Below, piece after piece: positions 45,653 to 54,203 of a stretch of DNA of 64,000 nt (positions are counted from its first letter, which is position 1; the number at the start of each line of letters is the position of its first letter). The notes under the pieces are model-generated. The model was not told the origin of the DNA and searched no databases. It saw only the letters and a list, made by a program, of their open reading frames with translations. The stretch comes from Corynebacterium sp. (GTDB lineage Bacteria > Actinomycetota > Actinomycetes > Mycobacteriales > Mycobacteriaceae), in the NCBI GenBank assembly GCA_030527885.1, contig JAUMZY010000003.1, forward strand, positions 1 to 64,000, written 5' to 3'. Made by a program: the position numbers and the translations under genes.

Positions 45653-46036
45653 TCAGACCAGATTGTACTTTTCGATATTGGCATTCACTGCGGTGCGCAA
45701 CAGTGCCAAGTTGGATTGAGAAGACTGCACTGCCACATAAACAAACAGGTCGTTATTGAGCACCCGAATAAGGTGCAACTGGTCAGACAAAGTAAGCAGC
45801 ATGTCCTGCAAGTGGGATTCAATGCCTAGGGCTTGAATGGTTTTATTCTTGGCCTTGACCATTTCGCAGTTGTATGCAGCTGCCACATCGAGATCAAAGT
45901 TTGTGACCCGCGAAACTGAGGCCAACGACATGCCAGTGCCCAGGTCTACGACAGATGCACCAATGAAGCCAGAGATATCCTCTGCGAGGTTATTCAAGAA
46001 GTTATTAAGATGATCTTGTTGGGACATATTCGCCAA
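45653..46036 (-). CDS. Roadblock/LC7-domain protein 1
   Basis: A 127-residue protein that is essentially one Roadblock/LC7 domain: helix 1 (QDHLNNFLNNLAEDISGFIGASVVDLGTGMSLA), central strands, HLIRVLNNDLFVYVAV and a final helix. Such proteins partner small Ras-like GTPases (for example MglB with MglA) or form dimers. Start ATG 46036. It is divergent from the GTPase gene with a 173-base gap, which should hold both promoters. It ends at a TGA followed in the same frame by the disordered tail. Confidence 0.85.
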   Translation of the reverse strand: MANMSQQDHLNNFLNNLAEDISGFIGASVVDLGTGMSLASVSRVTNFDLDVAAAYNCEMVKAKNKTIQALGIESHLQDMLLTLSDQLHLIRVLNNDLFVYVAVQSSQSNLALLRTAVNANIEKYNLV

Positions 46037-46209
46037 TTCCTTTTCAAATTCGAACCTGTTTCAACGTTCGCTATATTTTCGTATTTAGAAAACCAGCTAG
46101 CGCTAATCGGGTGAACCCGACTAAATTTCAGATTAGACAACGTGGGCTACTTAATCAATACTTAAGATATTGGTTTAAATCAAATTCGGATTAGGAAATT
46201 ATTAAGACA

Positions 46210-46932
46210 ATGCAATCAAACTCCTTCCGCAGACGACGTCACGGCAAGATCGAAGAACTCGATGTTTTGGACTTGGATCCGTACCACTCGGTTCCCCAAG
46301 ACGCGATCATTGGGTCCCCCACCACAAAAGGGGTAGTTTTCGTGGGCCCGGTGGGCGTCGGAAAAACCACATGCGTCGAAACACTGTCCACCGTGCTGCC
46401 CATCATGACCGAAGTCAAAGGCTCCGAAAATGATGAGTTCATTCCCCGCTGGAAAACCACCACTACCGTGGGCATTGACTATGGCATTTGGAAGCGAGAT
46501 GACGGCACTGAGATCGGGCTCTTCGGCACCGCCGGGCAGGATAGGTTCGAGTCTACTCGGGCAGCATTGAACAACCCTGAAGCGGGTGTGGTCTTGTGGC
46601 TGTATGGCGACCCCACCTTGATCGAAGAACAACTGGAGCAGTGGATTCCTGAGGTAAAAAACCCCCTGAAAAAGGGGCGGCTGTGTATTGCTCTAAACTT
46701 CGTTGAGATCGACGAAGCCACTATTATTTCCATGACAAAAACATTGTTGGCAGAGCAATTGGCTAAAGTTGATCTAGGTGATGGACCTATTTCTGGCGCG
46801 GCTCCACTTGTGGTGCCCCCCGGGTTGCCGCCCATCCCCATCATGCCACCTGCACCGGTTGTCGTTGCGGATCCTCGAATTCGTGAAGATGTCGCACGGG
46901 TGGTGGAACTCGCTATCAGGAGTAACTCATGA
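46210..46932 (+). CDS. Ras-like small GTPase, CvnD/COG2229 type
   Basis: A 240-residue P-loop GTPase. G1 is GPVGVGKTT (46-54), switch I Thr is in TTTTVGIDYG (83-92), and G3 is GTAGQDRF (106-113), keeping the Gln of Ras-like proteins but with Gly in place of Asp. G4 is degenerate (IALNFVEID). It has a basic N-terminus (RRRRHGK) and a Pro-rich stretch (about 200-225) before the last helix. It resembles CvnD of Streptomyces conservons. It overlaps the following Roadblock gene by four bases. Confidence 0.85.
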   Translation: MQSNSFRRRRHGKIEELDVLDLDPYHSVPQDAIIGSPTTKGVVFVGPVGVGKTTCVETLSTVLPIMTEVKGSENDEFIPRWKTTTTVGIDYGIWKRDDGTEIGLFGTAGQDRFESTRAALNNPEAGVVLWLYGDPTLIEEQLEQWIPEVKNPLKKGRLCIALNFVEIDEATIISMTKTLLAEQLAKVDLGDGPISGAAPLVVPPGLPPIPIMPPAPVVVADPRIREDVARVVELAIRSNS

Positions 46933-47387
46933 CAGACGAATTCATTGCTCGACACCGCAGGGTACGTGGGCGTGACTTTGGCGCAAATGACATCGCAGCA
47001 GCAGCGCTGCCGTTATTGTCGCACCTACGTAACCAGTATCAGGGAATACACTCAATAATTTTGGGCACCGGGGATGGCATTCACGTGGCCTCCATCGGTT
47101 TTAATTCGCCGGATGATGCCTCCCGCATGGCAGCGCTTAATGCCTCAATGTTGAGTGTGTCCCTGGCCCAGGCCCAGGTGATTGACCCCTTAAAAAGCGA
47201 TCTCCAAGAAACCGTCGTGGCGGTGGAATTACCTAATTCGGAGTTCCTGGGTATGGCGCGGATCGAGCACCCCCCGGTTGGGCACCTAGTGCTGGGGCTC
47301 TTTGCCCGGGACACCCAACTGGGCATGGCGATTCACCAAGCTCAAGCCTTGGCTAAGGCCCTGACTGACTGGCTAGACGAGATATAG
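46929..47387 (+). CDS. Roadblock/LC7-domain protein 2
   Basis: A 152-residue Roadblock protein with an extra basic N-terminus (HRRVRGRDFGAND). The domain shows the same order as protein 1: helix, GIHSIILGTGDGIHVASIG, ASRMAALNASMLSVSLAQAQ, GHLVLGLFARD and a final helix. Its ATG overlaps the GTPase stop (ATGA), so it is very likely the GTPase's partner or regulator (GAP- or scaffold-like). The Roadblock proteins differ in sequence, which suggests distinct roles. Confidence 0.85.
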   Translation: MTDEFIARHRRVRGRDFGANDIAAAALPLLSHLRNQYQGIHSIILGTGDGIHVASIGFNSPDDASRMAALNASMLSVSLAQAQVIDPLKSDLQETVVAVELPNSEFLGMARIEHPPVGHLVLGLFARDTQLGMAIHQAQALAKALTDWLDEI

Positions 47388-47394
47388 CTACGCC

Positions 47395-47405
47395 CGTCGA
47401 TAAGC
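47395..47405 (-). repeat. GCTTATCGACG copy after Roadblock gene 2
   Basis: Exact 11-mer in inverted orientation, 7 bases after the stop; extended form with GCTT in front. Confidence 0.85.
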
Positions 47406-47503
47406 AAGCAATATCACCCCCTATCGGTAGGATCATTGCCAGTTTGGCGATAGTTTGGATGGTGCCATAGATATCCTAGGGAAAATAGCAAACAGGAAGC
47501 ACC

Positions 47504-48326
47504 ATGACCGAACTGGAACAAGCACCCCGCAAAGCGCATGGTCTGCGCTGGCTGTGGCTTACGGCTGCCGCCATATTCACCGCCACCACCGTATCCGCCT
47601 GCGTTCTTACACCAGCGCAACTCGGCCTCACAGGGCAGGACAACAGTTCACCCACCTCTACCCCCTCCGGCACCACTGATCAGCTCGCTGACAAGCTCCC
47701 GGAGCAGTTACTCAGCACAGAGCAGCCAAGCTCCGCACCGAAGAGCGGCGCGGCGAAAACCACCACGAAGAAAGCCCCCACCGTCACCGTGGGCGAGAAA
47801 TTAGAATTTGGCCGGGGTGTTTTTAACCCCACTGACCCCAACTTTAAGCTCTTTAATCCCCTGCACGGAGATCGCCGAAAAGCAGTGGGACAACGCCGAC
47901 CTGGTGGTGAGCGAAGAAGCCAACCAAGACAGCAGCGACCTCACCCAAGCTGCCTATATGCAGCAGATACAGGATTCCAGCACGCAGATGCACAAGTGCC
48001 TCATCATGCAGGTAAGCAACCCTGACGCTGACGCCTATGGCATCTTGCAGACGGATGCTGAATTCATTGACCATCAGGAGCTGCTGAGCGAGTACATCTT
48101 AGAGGATCCCGGTATTCCCCTACCGGAGGGCTTTGCCTTTGTGCGGTTGACTGGCTCGTCTGGTTCCGTGTCCTGCGGTGTGAGCACAAACACTAACCGC
48201 GGTCGGGTGGATGTGGCGTTTATCTACCAGCGAAAATATTGGTCGCGGCCCATTCCGGAGGCGTGCCAAGCAGCGTGGGATTCCATGCAGGGCCTCATGG
48301 ATATCGACGGTAGTAAATTAAAATAA
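47504..48326 (+). pseudogene. DUF3558-like lipoprotein gene with frameshift
   Basis: The frame from ATG 47504 encodes a lipoprotein signal (LTAAAIFTATTVSAC), a Ser/Thr-rich linker and FNPTDPNFKLFNP, then goes out of phase. The remaining domain (PCTEIAEKQWDNADL to MDIDGSKLK, ending 48326) reads in the next frame. Dropping one base from the CCCC run at 47858-47861 rejoins them as FNPCTEIAE, the expected DUF3558 FxPC-type core. The second half holds further cysteines (HKCLI, VSCGV, EACQ). A real one-base insertion or a sequencing error is possible. Confidence 0.75.
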
Positions 48327-48406
48327 ACTAAATTTTTACCAAGTGTTTTTAATATTAGATACATATTAATCCCAGGATTTCGTCCTGAGGTTTTAGCCCA
48401 ACCAAA

Positions 48407-48444
48407 CACCCCCACGGCACTGCACAACAGCACCTGCGGGGGTG
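48407..48444. terminator. GC-rich hairpin between lipoprotein gene and lepA
   Basis: CACCCCC (48407-48413) pairs with GGGGGTG (48438-48444) between the convergent genes. No clear T tract is seen. Confidence 0.4.
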
Positions 48445-48489
48445 GGCAAGGGGGTAAGTTTGCGGCGGGCGCGGGGGTAGCTAACGGGG

Positions 48490-50346
48490 TTATTTTTTCC
48501 CGGTGTCATCCGTCGACAAAGCCGCCACGAATGCTTCCTGCGGCACCGACACCGACCCCAGCGACTTCATACGCTTCTTGCCTTCCTTCTGCTTCTCTAG
48601 CAGCTTGCGCTTCCGGGAGATATCGCCGCCGTAGCACTTGGCCAACACGTCTTTGCGCATGGCCCGAATATTTTCGCGGGCAATGATCTTGGAACCGATG
48701 GCCGCCTGGATCGGCACTTCGAACTGCTGCCGCGGAATCAGTTCCTTGAGCTTCTTGGTCATCTTGTTGCCGTACCACTGGGCGGAATCGCGGTGCACGA
48801 TCGCCGAGAAGGCATCCACGGGGTCGCCGTTGAGCAGGATATCCACCTTGACCAGGTCAGCCTCCTGCTCCCCCGCTTCCTCATAGTTCAGCGAGGCATA
48901 GCCCTTGGTGCGGGACTTCAGGCCGTCGAAGAAGTCGAAGATGATTTCCCCCAATGGCATGGTGTAGCGCAGCTCCACGCGGTCTTCGGAAAGATAGTCC
49001 ATGCCGCCCATTTGGCCGCGCTTGGATTGGCACAGTTCCATGGTGGTGCCCACAAATTCACTGGGCACGATGATGGTGGTTTTCACGATGGGTTCCCACA
49101 CCTCACGTAGTTTGCCGCCGGGCCAGTCGGAAGGGTTGTGCACGTGGATGTGAGAGCCGTCTTCAGCTACCACGCGGTAGGACACGGATGGCGCCGTGGA
49201 AATGAGGTCCAATCCGAACTCACGTTCGAGTCGGTCGCGGGTGATTTCCATGTGCAGCAACCCGAGGAAGCCGCACCGGAATCCGAAGCCCAACGCCACG
49301 GAGGTTTCCGGCTCGTAGGTGAGGGAAGCGTCGTTGAGTTGCAGCTTTTCCAGCGCGTCGCGCAGGTCGGGGAAATCCGCCTGGGAGATCGGGAACAGGC
49401 CGGAATACACCATGGGTTTGGGGTCTTCGTAGCCTTGCAGTGGTTCTTCGGCACCCTTGGTGGCCCAGGTGATGGTGTCGCCCACTTTGGATTGGCGCAC
49501 GTCTTTCACGCCGGTGATGAGGTAGCCCACTTCGCCGGGCCCCAGGCCCTCGCATTTCTTGGGTGTGGGTGACACGATGCCGATTTCGAGCAGTTCGTGC
49601 ACGGCACCGGTGGACATCATTTTGATTTTCTGGCGCGGGGTGAGTTTCCCATCAATCATGCGGATGTAGGTGACCACGCCCCGGTAGGTGTCGTAGACGG
49701 AGTCGAAAATCATGGCGCGGGCGGGCGCATCCATGGGGTGGTCCGTCACTGGCGGCGGCACGAGTTCGGCCACTTTATCCAGCAATGCCTCTACGCCTTC
49801 GCCGGTTTTACCGGAGACTCGCAGCACGTCTTCGGGTTCGCAGCCGATGATGTGGGCTATTTCCAGCGCGTATTTTTCGGGGTCGGCGGCCGGCAGGTCG
49901 ATCTTATTGAGCACCGGAATGATCTCTAGATCGTTATCCATGGCTAGATAAAGATTGGCGAGTGTTTGGGCTTCGATGCCCTGGGCTGCGTCGACAAGCA
50001 AAATAGCCCCCTCGCAGGCCTCAAGGGCGCGGGATACCTCGTAAGTAAAGTCCACGTGGCCGGGCGTATCAATCATCTGCATGACGATTTCTTCGCCGGC
50101 GTGCGGGCCGGTGCGCGGCACCCAGGGCAGCCGCACGTTTTGGGCTTTAATGGTGATGCCGCGTTCGCGCTCAATATCCATATTGTCTAGATATTGGTCG
50201 CGCATGTCGCGGGCGTCCACCACATTGGAATATTGCAAAATGCGATCGGCCAGCGTTGATTTGCCGTGGTCAATGTGGGCGATAATACAAAAGTTACGGA
50301 TTTTGGCGAGATCCGTAAATGTCGTTTCTGCAAAATTCTTGGCCAT
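48490..50346 (-). CDS. lepA: Elongation factor 4 (LepA)
   Basis: Translational GTPase that binds ribosomes and assists 30S assembly and elongation under stress. The 618-residue product has [15 protein letters not shown] (G1), [14 protein letters not shown] (G3), VLNKIDLP (G4), domains II-III, and the LepA-specific C-terminal domain ending in [25 protein letters not shown]. The length is normal. The start is ATG 50346. It is divergent from the PemK-like gene with a 417-base gap. Confidence 0.98.
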   Translation of the reverse strand: MAKNFAETTFTDLAKIRNFCIIAHIDHGKSTLADRILQYSNVVDARDMRDQYLDNMDIERERGITIKAQNVRLPWVPRTGPHAGEEIVMQMIDTPGHVDFTYEVSRALEACEGAILLVDAAQGIEAQTLANLYLAMDNDLEIIPVLNKIDLPAADPEKYALEIAHIIGCEPEDVLRVSGKTGEGVEALLDKVAELVPPPVTDHPMDAPARAMIFDSVYDTYRGVVTYIRMIDGKLTPRQKIKMMSTGAVHELLEIGIVSPTPKKCEGLGPGEVGYLITGVKDVRQSKVGDTITWATKGAEEPLQGYEDPKPMVYSGLFPISQADFPDLRDALEKLQLNDASLTYEPETSVALGFGFRCGFLGLLHMEITRDRLEREFGLDLISTAPSVSYRVVAEDGSHIHVHNPSDWPGGKLREVWEPIVKTTIIVPSEFVGTTMELCQSKRGQMGGMDYLSEDRVELRYTMPLGEIIFDFFDGLKSRTKGYASLNYEEAGEQEADLVKVDILLNGDPVDAFSAIVHRDSAQWYGNKMTKKLKELIPRQQFEVPIQAAIGSKIIARENIRAMRKDVLAKCYGGDISRKRKLLEKQKEGKKRMKSLGSVSVPQEAFVAALSTDDTGKK

Positions 50347-50763
50347 GATTTTTTCTCGCTCTTTCGTTCCAGTTAAATCCCCCTCACATTACCGCATGAC
50401 AGGCAGTTTTCTTAGTTCCGCACGTGGGGCAAATAAGCTTTTCGACGCTCCCTCGTCCGCATTGCAGTAATGTTGATGCCTCCCCCAAGTTGTGGCACTA
50501 TGTCAGCAATCATAAGAATTATAACTCCTACCTCATAATTGTTAATTATCTCACTTATAAAATGGAATGTGAGCTAGGGTTTAACCTATATACAAATTAC
50601 ATCTATGCAGCTCCTACCCTATTATTAGCTACCACTGAATAGGAAAATCAAAACTGCTGATTCTTCGTTAATTTCTTATAAATACGCTATAGTTAGGATG
50701 CAAATCTGATAACGATAGCAAGGGTTCCGATAACCAAGCGGGAAATGACTAGAGTGGTTGATT
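50347..50763. other. Intergenic region between lepA and PemK-like gene
   Basis: About 415 bases. It contains a GCTTTTCGACG copy at 50437-50447 and an AT-rich stretch from 50510 to 50700 that probably holds the PemK-like gene's promoter. No RNA gene or structured element was recognised. Confidence 0.6.
50437..50447 (+). repeat. GCTTTTCGACG copy in the lepA upstream gap
   Basis: Exact 11-mer, 90 bases before the lepA start, preceded by ATAA as at 43580. Confidence 0.85.
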
Positions 50764-51393
50764 ATGAAGCTACGGCGTCAAGAAAGCGGGCACGGCACGA
50801 TCCCCCTACGACTGAGCTCAACCCAGCCCAAAAAGCAGAAACACTGGTTTGGGAAAGTCGTTGATACCTTCCGCCGTGACCACGCGGGCACCTTGGATGA
50901 GGGCCTCGATATGCTGTATTCCCGACTTGGGCTGCACGGCCCAGAACCCACCAAAACCCCCCAAGCACTCACCTGTGATTTCACGGTATGCACCAGCGAT
51001 TCCCTGCCCCGCACCATCTTCTACGCACCCAACATGGACGGCCAAGTTGATCCCGGCGAAGTCGTTTGGTTTTGGATTCCCAGCGAGGACTCCGCACATA
51101 CCGACGATGAATCTACCCTCAAGTTCACCGAACGCGCCCTCGTGGTCGTGGGCCGCACCGGCGATCATGTCTTAGGGCTAATCACCTCCCCGAACCCTGA
51201 ACACGCCCACGATGAAAAATGGCTCGACATTGGTGCTGGCCCCTGGGATGACGAAGGCCGCCAATCTTGGCTCCGCCTGGACAAGGTCATCAAAGTAGCG
51301 GAATCCACCATTCGCCGCCAAGGCGCATTCATCCCACCCCGCCGGTTCAACCGCATTGCCAGCCGGCTGCGCAACGAATACGGCTGGAACTAA
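50764..51393 (+). CDS. PemK/MazF-like protein, solitary
   Basis: A 209-residue protein from ATG 50764. The region from about 80 to 205 resembles the PemK/MazF beta-barrel (GEVVWFWIP, RALVVVGRTGDHVLGLITS, SWLRLDKVIKVAESTIRRQGAFIPPRRFNRI). The 75-residue N-terminus is basic and not typical for a small toxin (about 110 residues). No antitoxin gene adjoins it. The solitary state and the extension suggest a chromosomal RNase-like protein rather than a mobile toxin-antitoxin pair; activity cannot be judged from sequence. Confidence 0.75.
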   Translation: MKLRRQESGHGTIPLRLSSTQPKKQKHWFGKVVDTFRRDHAGTLDEGLDMLYSRLGLHGPEPTKTPQALTCDFTVCTSDSLPRTIFYAPNMDGQVDPGEVVWFWIPSEDSAHTDDESTLKFTERALVVVGRTGDHVLGLITSPNPEHAHDEKWLDIGAGPWDDEGRQSWLRLDKVIKVAESTIRRQGAFIPPRRFNRIASRLRNEYGWN

Positions 51394-51416
51394 CCACCCT
51401 TAAAACACACGTAATT

Positions 51417-51479
51417 GTGCTATCGCTGGCTGTGCTGATAGTATTTTTCCTCGTTGTCCAATACAACAACACTTGGTAA
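51417..51479 (+). CDS. Possible 20-residue membrane peptide
   Basis: From GTG 51417 the frame VLSLAVLIVFFLVVQYNNTW is one hydrophobic helix followed by TAA. There is no good ribosome site, and it may be chance or the end of a frame starting at a non-standard codon overlapping the PemK-like gene end. Confidence 0.15.
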   Translation: MLSLAVLIVFFLVVQYNNTW

Positions 51480-51565
51480 CAATCAACCAGGAACCTTGGG
51501 GTTGGTTGGATTTATTTCATTATTACTAGGTGGTCTTTTACTACAAGACTAAGAGGTAACCTTTC

Positions 51566-51829
51566 ATGGCAAACATCAAGTCCCAAAAGAAGCGCATTCT
51601 CACCAACGAAAAGCGGCGGCAACGCAACCAAGCAATCCGCTCTGCTGTTCGCACCGAGATCCGTAAGTTCCGCGAAGCTGCCGCCAGTGGCGACAAAGCT
51701 GCTGCTGAAGCTCAGCTGCGTATTGCTTCCCGTGCTCTGGACAAGGCCGTCACCAAAGGCGTGTTCCACCGTAACAACGGTGCCAACAAGAAGTCCAAGA
51801 TGGCACATGCCTTCAACAAGATGGCTTAA
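51566..51829 (+). CDS. rpsT: 30S ribosomal protein S20
   Basis: Binds 16S rRNA in early 30S assembly. The 87-residue product has the classic N-terminus [21 protein letters not shown], two long basic helices and the C-terminal [30 protein letters not shown] precedes the ATG. A strong terminator follows, so it is a single-gene unit. Neighbouring lepA is read the opposite way, as in other actinobacteria. Confidence 0.98.
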   Translation: MANIKSQKKRILTNEKRRQRNQAIRSAVRTEIRKFREAAASGDKAAAEAQLRIASRALDKAVTKGVFHRNNGANKKSKMAHAFNKMA

Positions 51830-51848
51830 ATCTTTTTAGGCTTTCACC

Positions 51849-51887
51849 AAAAACTCGCCCACCTCCATGCGGAAGGGGCGAGTTTTT
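51849..51887 (+). terminator. rpsT terminator
   Basis: AAAACTCGCCC pairs with GGGGCGAGTTTT and runs into TTTTTCTTT, 20 bases after the rpsT stop. The A run on the other side may let it serve the opposite strand too. Confidence 0.9.
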
Positions 51888-51912
51888 CTTTATCCTGCTG
51901 CTTTGCTGCAGG

Positions 51913-52971
51913 TTACTGTTCGATACCTATATTGATTGCTGCCAGCACCTTGGTGCCATCGTATTCGGCCTTCATCAGGCCTTCCTTGCTGTAAATCTGA
52001 TCCGTGTCGTTGTAGGTATCCCGATTCTTATGCTCGTTATACGGGCTTACTTCAGCATTGATCTTATCATTGAGGGTGTCATCGAAGAAGAGCTGCGTGG
52101 TCAGCACGGTCTTCCGGTCAATGTGCACCTTCACGTGGATGTGCACCGTCCGCGACACGTACCACCCGGGATAAATCGAGGTGAAACGCACAATCCCGTT
52201 CGCATCGGTCATTTGGGCGCCCCGCAAATACGTGCCGTCATCGGATGTGGTTGCCTCCGTGTCGCCGGCAGCATAACTACCATCGGACACTGTGCCGCCG
52301 GACTCCTGCCCGGGGCCACCCTGGCCACTGCCTTCACCACCACCGGGCCCGCCTTGGCCACCTTCGCCACTGGGACCACCTTGCGGCGGCTCACCTGAAG
52401 GCCGCTCGCCCGACGGTGGGTTACCTGCCGGCGGATTGCCTGATGGTGCTTCACCTTGGCCACCGCCTTGCGGTCCGCCACCGCCCCCGCCGCCATTATT
52501 TGCCGACTGGGATGACACCTCAAAACCGGAATACACACCACCGGCATCACAGTGCCAAATCTCCACCGCGGCGTTAGCAACCGGGTTCTCTGTCGACCCC
52601 ACGACACAGCCTTGGGCATTCTGCACCCGGATCATGAGTTCCAGCGGCAAGCCCGGCCGATCCTCCGTGATGTTGCTCCGAATCGAATCCACATCGAAGT
52701 AGTAGGGGCCCTGTGTTTCTTCCGGCGACGTGATGCACCCTGGTGCGGCGTCAAGTAGTTCCCGCAGCTTCTGCTCCACGCTGCCTGCGGCAACGGCCGT
52801 CGTCGTAGCGGTTGCGGAACCCGCTGCGCTCGTGGCTGCGGTTTGTGCGGAATTTGAGTTGGTGCATGCTGCCACCAATCCTGCCAGGCCGACGCTGCCG
52901 CCTAGGCCCAAAGCTCGGCGCCGCGAAATCTTGCGGCGCGATTCAATGATGTCTTCATTAGGAGTGAACAT
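51913..52971 (-). CDS. Tat-exported lipoprotein of the intradiol dioxygenase family
   Basis: Resembles the beta subunit of protocatechuate 3,4-dioxygenase and extracellular intradiol dioxygenases that open catechol-type rings. The 352-residue form from ATG 52971 has a twin-arginine signal (SRRRALGLGG) with lipobox VAAC (Cys36). Non-haem iron ligand regions are present: GPYYFD, WHCDAGGVYSG and the TVHIHVKVH histidines after WYVSR. About 90 residues of Gly/Pro/Glu/Ser repeats interrupt the domain before TYLRGAQMTD. Start uncertain (TTG 53001 is also possible). Substrate unknown. Confidence 0.82.
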   Translation of the reverse strand: MFTPNEDIIESRRKISRRRALGLGGSVGLAGLVAACTNSNSAQTAATSAAGSATATTTAVAAGSVEQKLRELLDAAPGCITSPEETQGPYYFDVDSIRSNITEDRPGLPLELMIRVQNAQGCVVGSTENPVANAAVEIWHCDAGGVYSGFEVSSQSANNGGGGGGGPQGGGQGEAPSGNPPAGNPPSGERPSGEPPQGGPSGEGGQGGPGGGEGSGQGGPGQESGGTVSDGSYAAGDTEATTSDDGTYLRGAQMTDANGIVRFTSIYPGWYVSRTVHIHVKVHIDRKTVLTTQLFFDDTLNDKINAEVSPYNEHKNRDTYNDTDQIYSKEGLMKAEYDGTKVLAAINIGIEQ

Positions 52972-53019
52972 GTCGTTAATGATAAAAGCGTTATCTGACA
53001 AATACCTGGTAATTAGTTT

Positions 53020-53673
53020 TTATTTCGCCCCCAGTAAGGTAGCAGCTCCCTTAATGGCAAGGATAAGGCCCGCCACCACGAAGAAAATACCCGAACCCAA
53101 ATCAATATAAGGCCCGGCCTTCATAAACCCCTTCTGCATGACATGGGTGGAAAGGATAAAGGCCAACGTCGAAAAGCCAAGGAATGTGCTACCCACGATA
53201 CCCACGATGATCAAAAGCGCATCAAACAGCGTGGGATTCGACGGCATGAACGGCGCAATGACCGCAGAAAAATACAGCACCGCTTTGGGGTTGGACAGGT
53301 TAGTAATCAACCCTTGTTGGTAGCTTTTGAAGGGGCTCCCCAGCAGCGCCGTGGCATCCTTGGCCGGCGCCAGGCGCTCCCGGAATTGTACGCGGGCGGA
53401 TTGAATCATACCCCGCCCCATCCACACGAGCCACAGCCCACCCACGAGTTGGATAACGCTTTCGATTGCCGGGTACGTAATCAGAAGTGCAGCAGCACCG
53501 AAAACTGTTAACGAAACCCATAGGGTTAACCCCGTGCTAGCCCCCATAACACTAGCAAACGCATGTTTTCTAGATTTCGTTGCCATGCGGGTGACAAGAA
53601 ATAAATCGGGGCCCGGGGTCAGCATCCCCGCCACGTTGAGTAATACTAATGTTCCAAGTTGGACAAGCGGCAT
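53020..53673 (-). CDS. LysE/RhtB-family amino-acid exporter
   Basis: A 217-residue inner-membrane exporter with about six helices. The family signature is near the N-terminus (GMLTPGPDLFLVTRMATKSRKHAFASVMGASTG), and the NPKAVLYFSAVIAPF motif lies at about 125-140. RhtB members export homoserine, threonine or related amino acids; the substrate here is unknown. It lies 6 bases after the ankyrin gene, so the two are probably co-transcribed with holA. Confidence 0.92.
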   Translation of the reverse strand: MPLVQLGTLVLLNVAGMLTPGPDLFLVTRMATKSRKHAFASVMGASTGLTLWVSLTVFGAAALLITYPAIESVIQLVGGLWLVWMGRGMIQSARVQFRERLAPAKDATALLGSPFKSYQQGLITNLSNPKAVLYFSAVIAPFMPSNPTLFDALLIIVGIVGSTFLGFSTLAFILSTHVMQKGFMKAGPYIDLGSGIFFVVAGLILAIKGAATLLGAK

Positions 53674-53679
53674 AAGTAC

Positions 53680-54186
53680 TTAGTTAAGCACTGCTTTAAG
53701 CCTATTAGCAAGCTCAGTCTGGTCAAACATCACGGCGCATTCAATGGCCGTCGGATGCCCCGCCGACGGATCCGCCCCCGCCGCCAATAATGCCTCGATA
53801 ACAGCGGTTTCCTTCTTGAAAATCGCACCGGCCAACGGCGACTGACCCCGATCATTCAACCGGTCCACATCCGCCCCCTGCGCGGCCAACGCCGTCACCA
53901 CATCAGCATGCCCGTTATAAGCAGCCAACATCAACAACGTATTGCCCTCATGATTAGTCAGGTTCGGGTTAACCCCCGCCTCAACATACTGCGCCAAATC
54001 CGAAGCAGCCTGCGGGCCGCCACTCCGCGCCAATTCAAAGAGCTTATCGACAAAATCTTGCAACTCCGGCGGCAACTCCAACGCATCCTCATCAGTCAGC
54101 GTATTACTGATCGTCGCATCTGCGTATCTTTGTTCGAGAGCTTCGGCCGTAGTTGGTTCCGGCACATCGTCATTCGTATTAGTCAC
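53680..54186 (-). CDS. Ankyrin-repeat protein
   Basis: A 168-residue cytoplasmic protein starting at GTG 54186. After about 60 acidic residues come three ankyrin repeats (NHEGNTLLMLAAYNGHADVVTALAAQGADVDRL, DRGQSPLAGAIFKKETAVIEALLAAGADP, GHPTAIECAVMFDQTELANRLKAVL). It is a protein-protein interaction module with an unknown partner. It lies between holA and the exporter gene, all leftward. Confidence 0.88.
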   Translation of the reverse strand: MTNTNDDVPEPTTAEALEQRYADATISNTLTDEDALELPPELQDFVDKLFELARSGGPQAASDLAQYVEAGVNPNLTNHEGNTLLMLAAYNGHADVVTALAAQGADVDRLNDRGQSPLAGAIFKKETAVIEALLAAGADPSAGHPTAIECAVMFDQTELANRLKAVLN

Positions 54187-54203
54187 ACCACCATTATTAC
54201 TAC

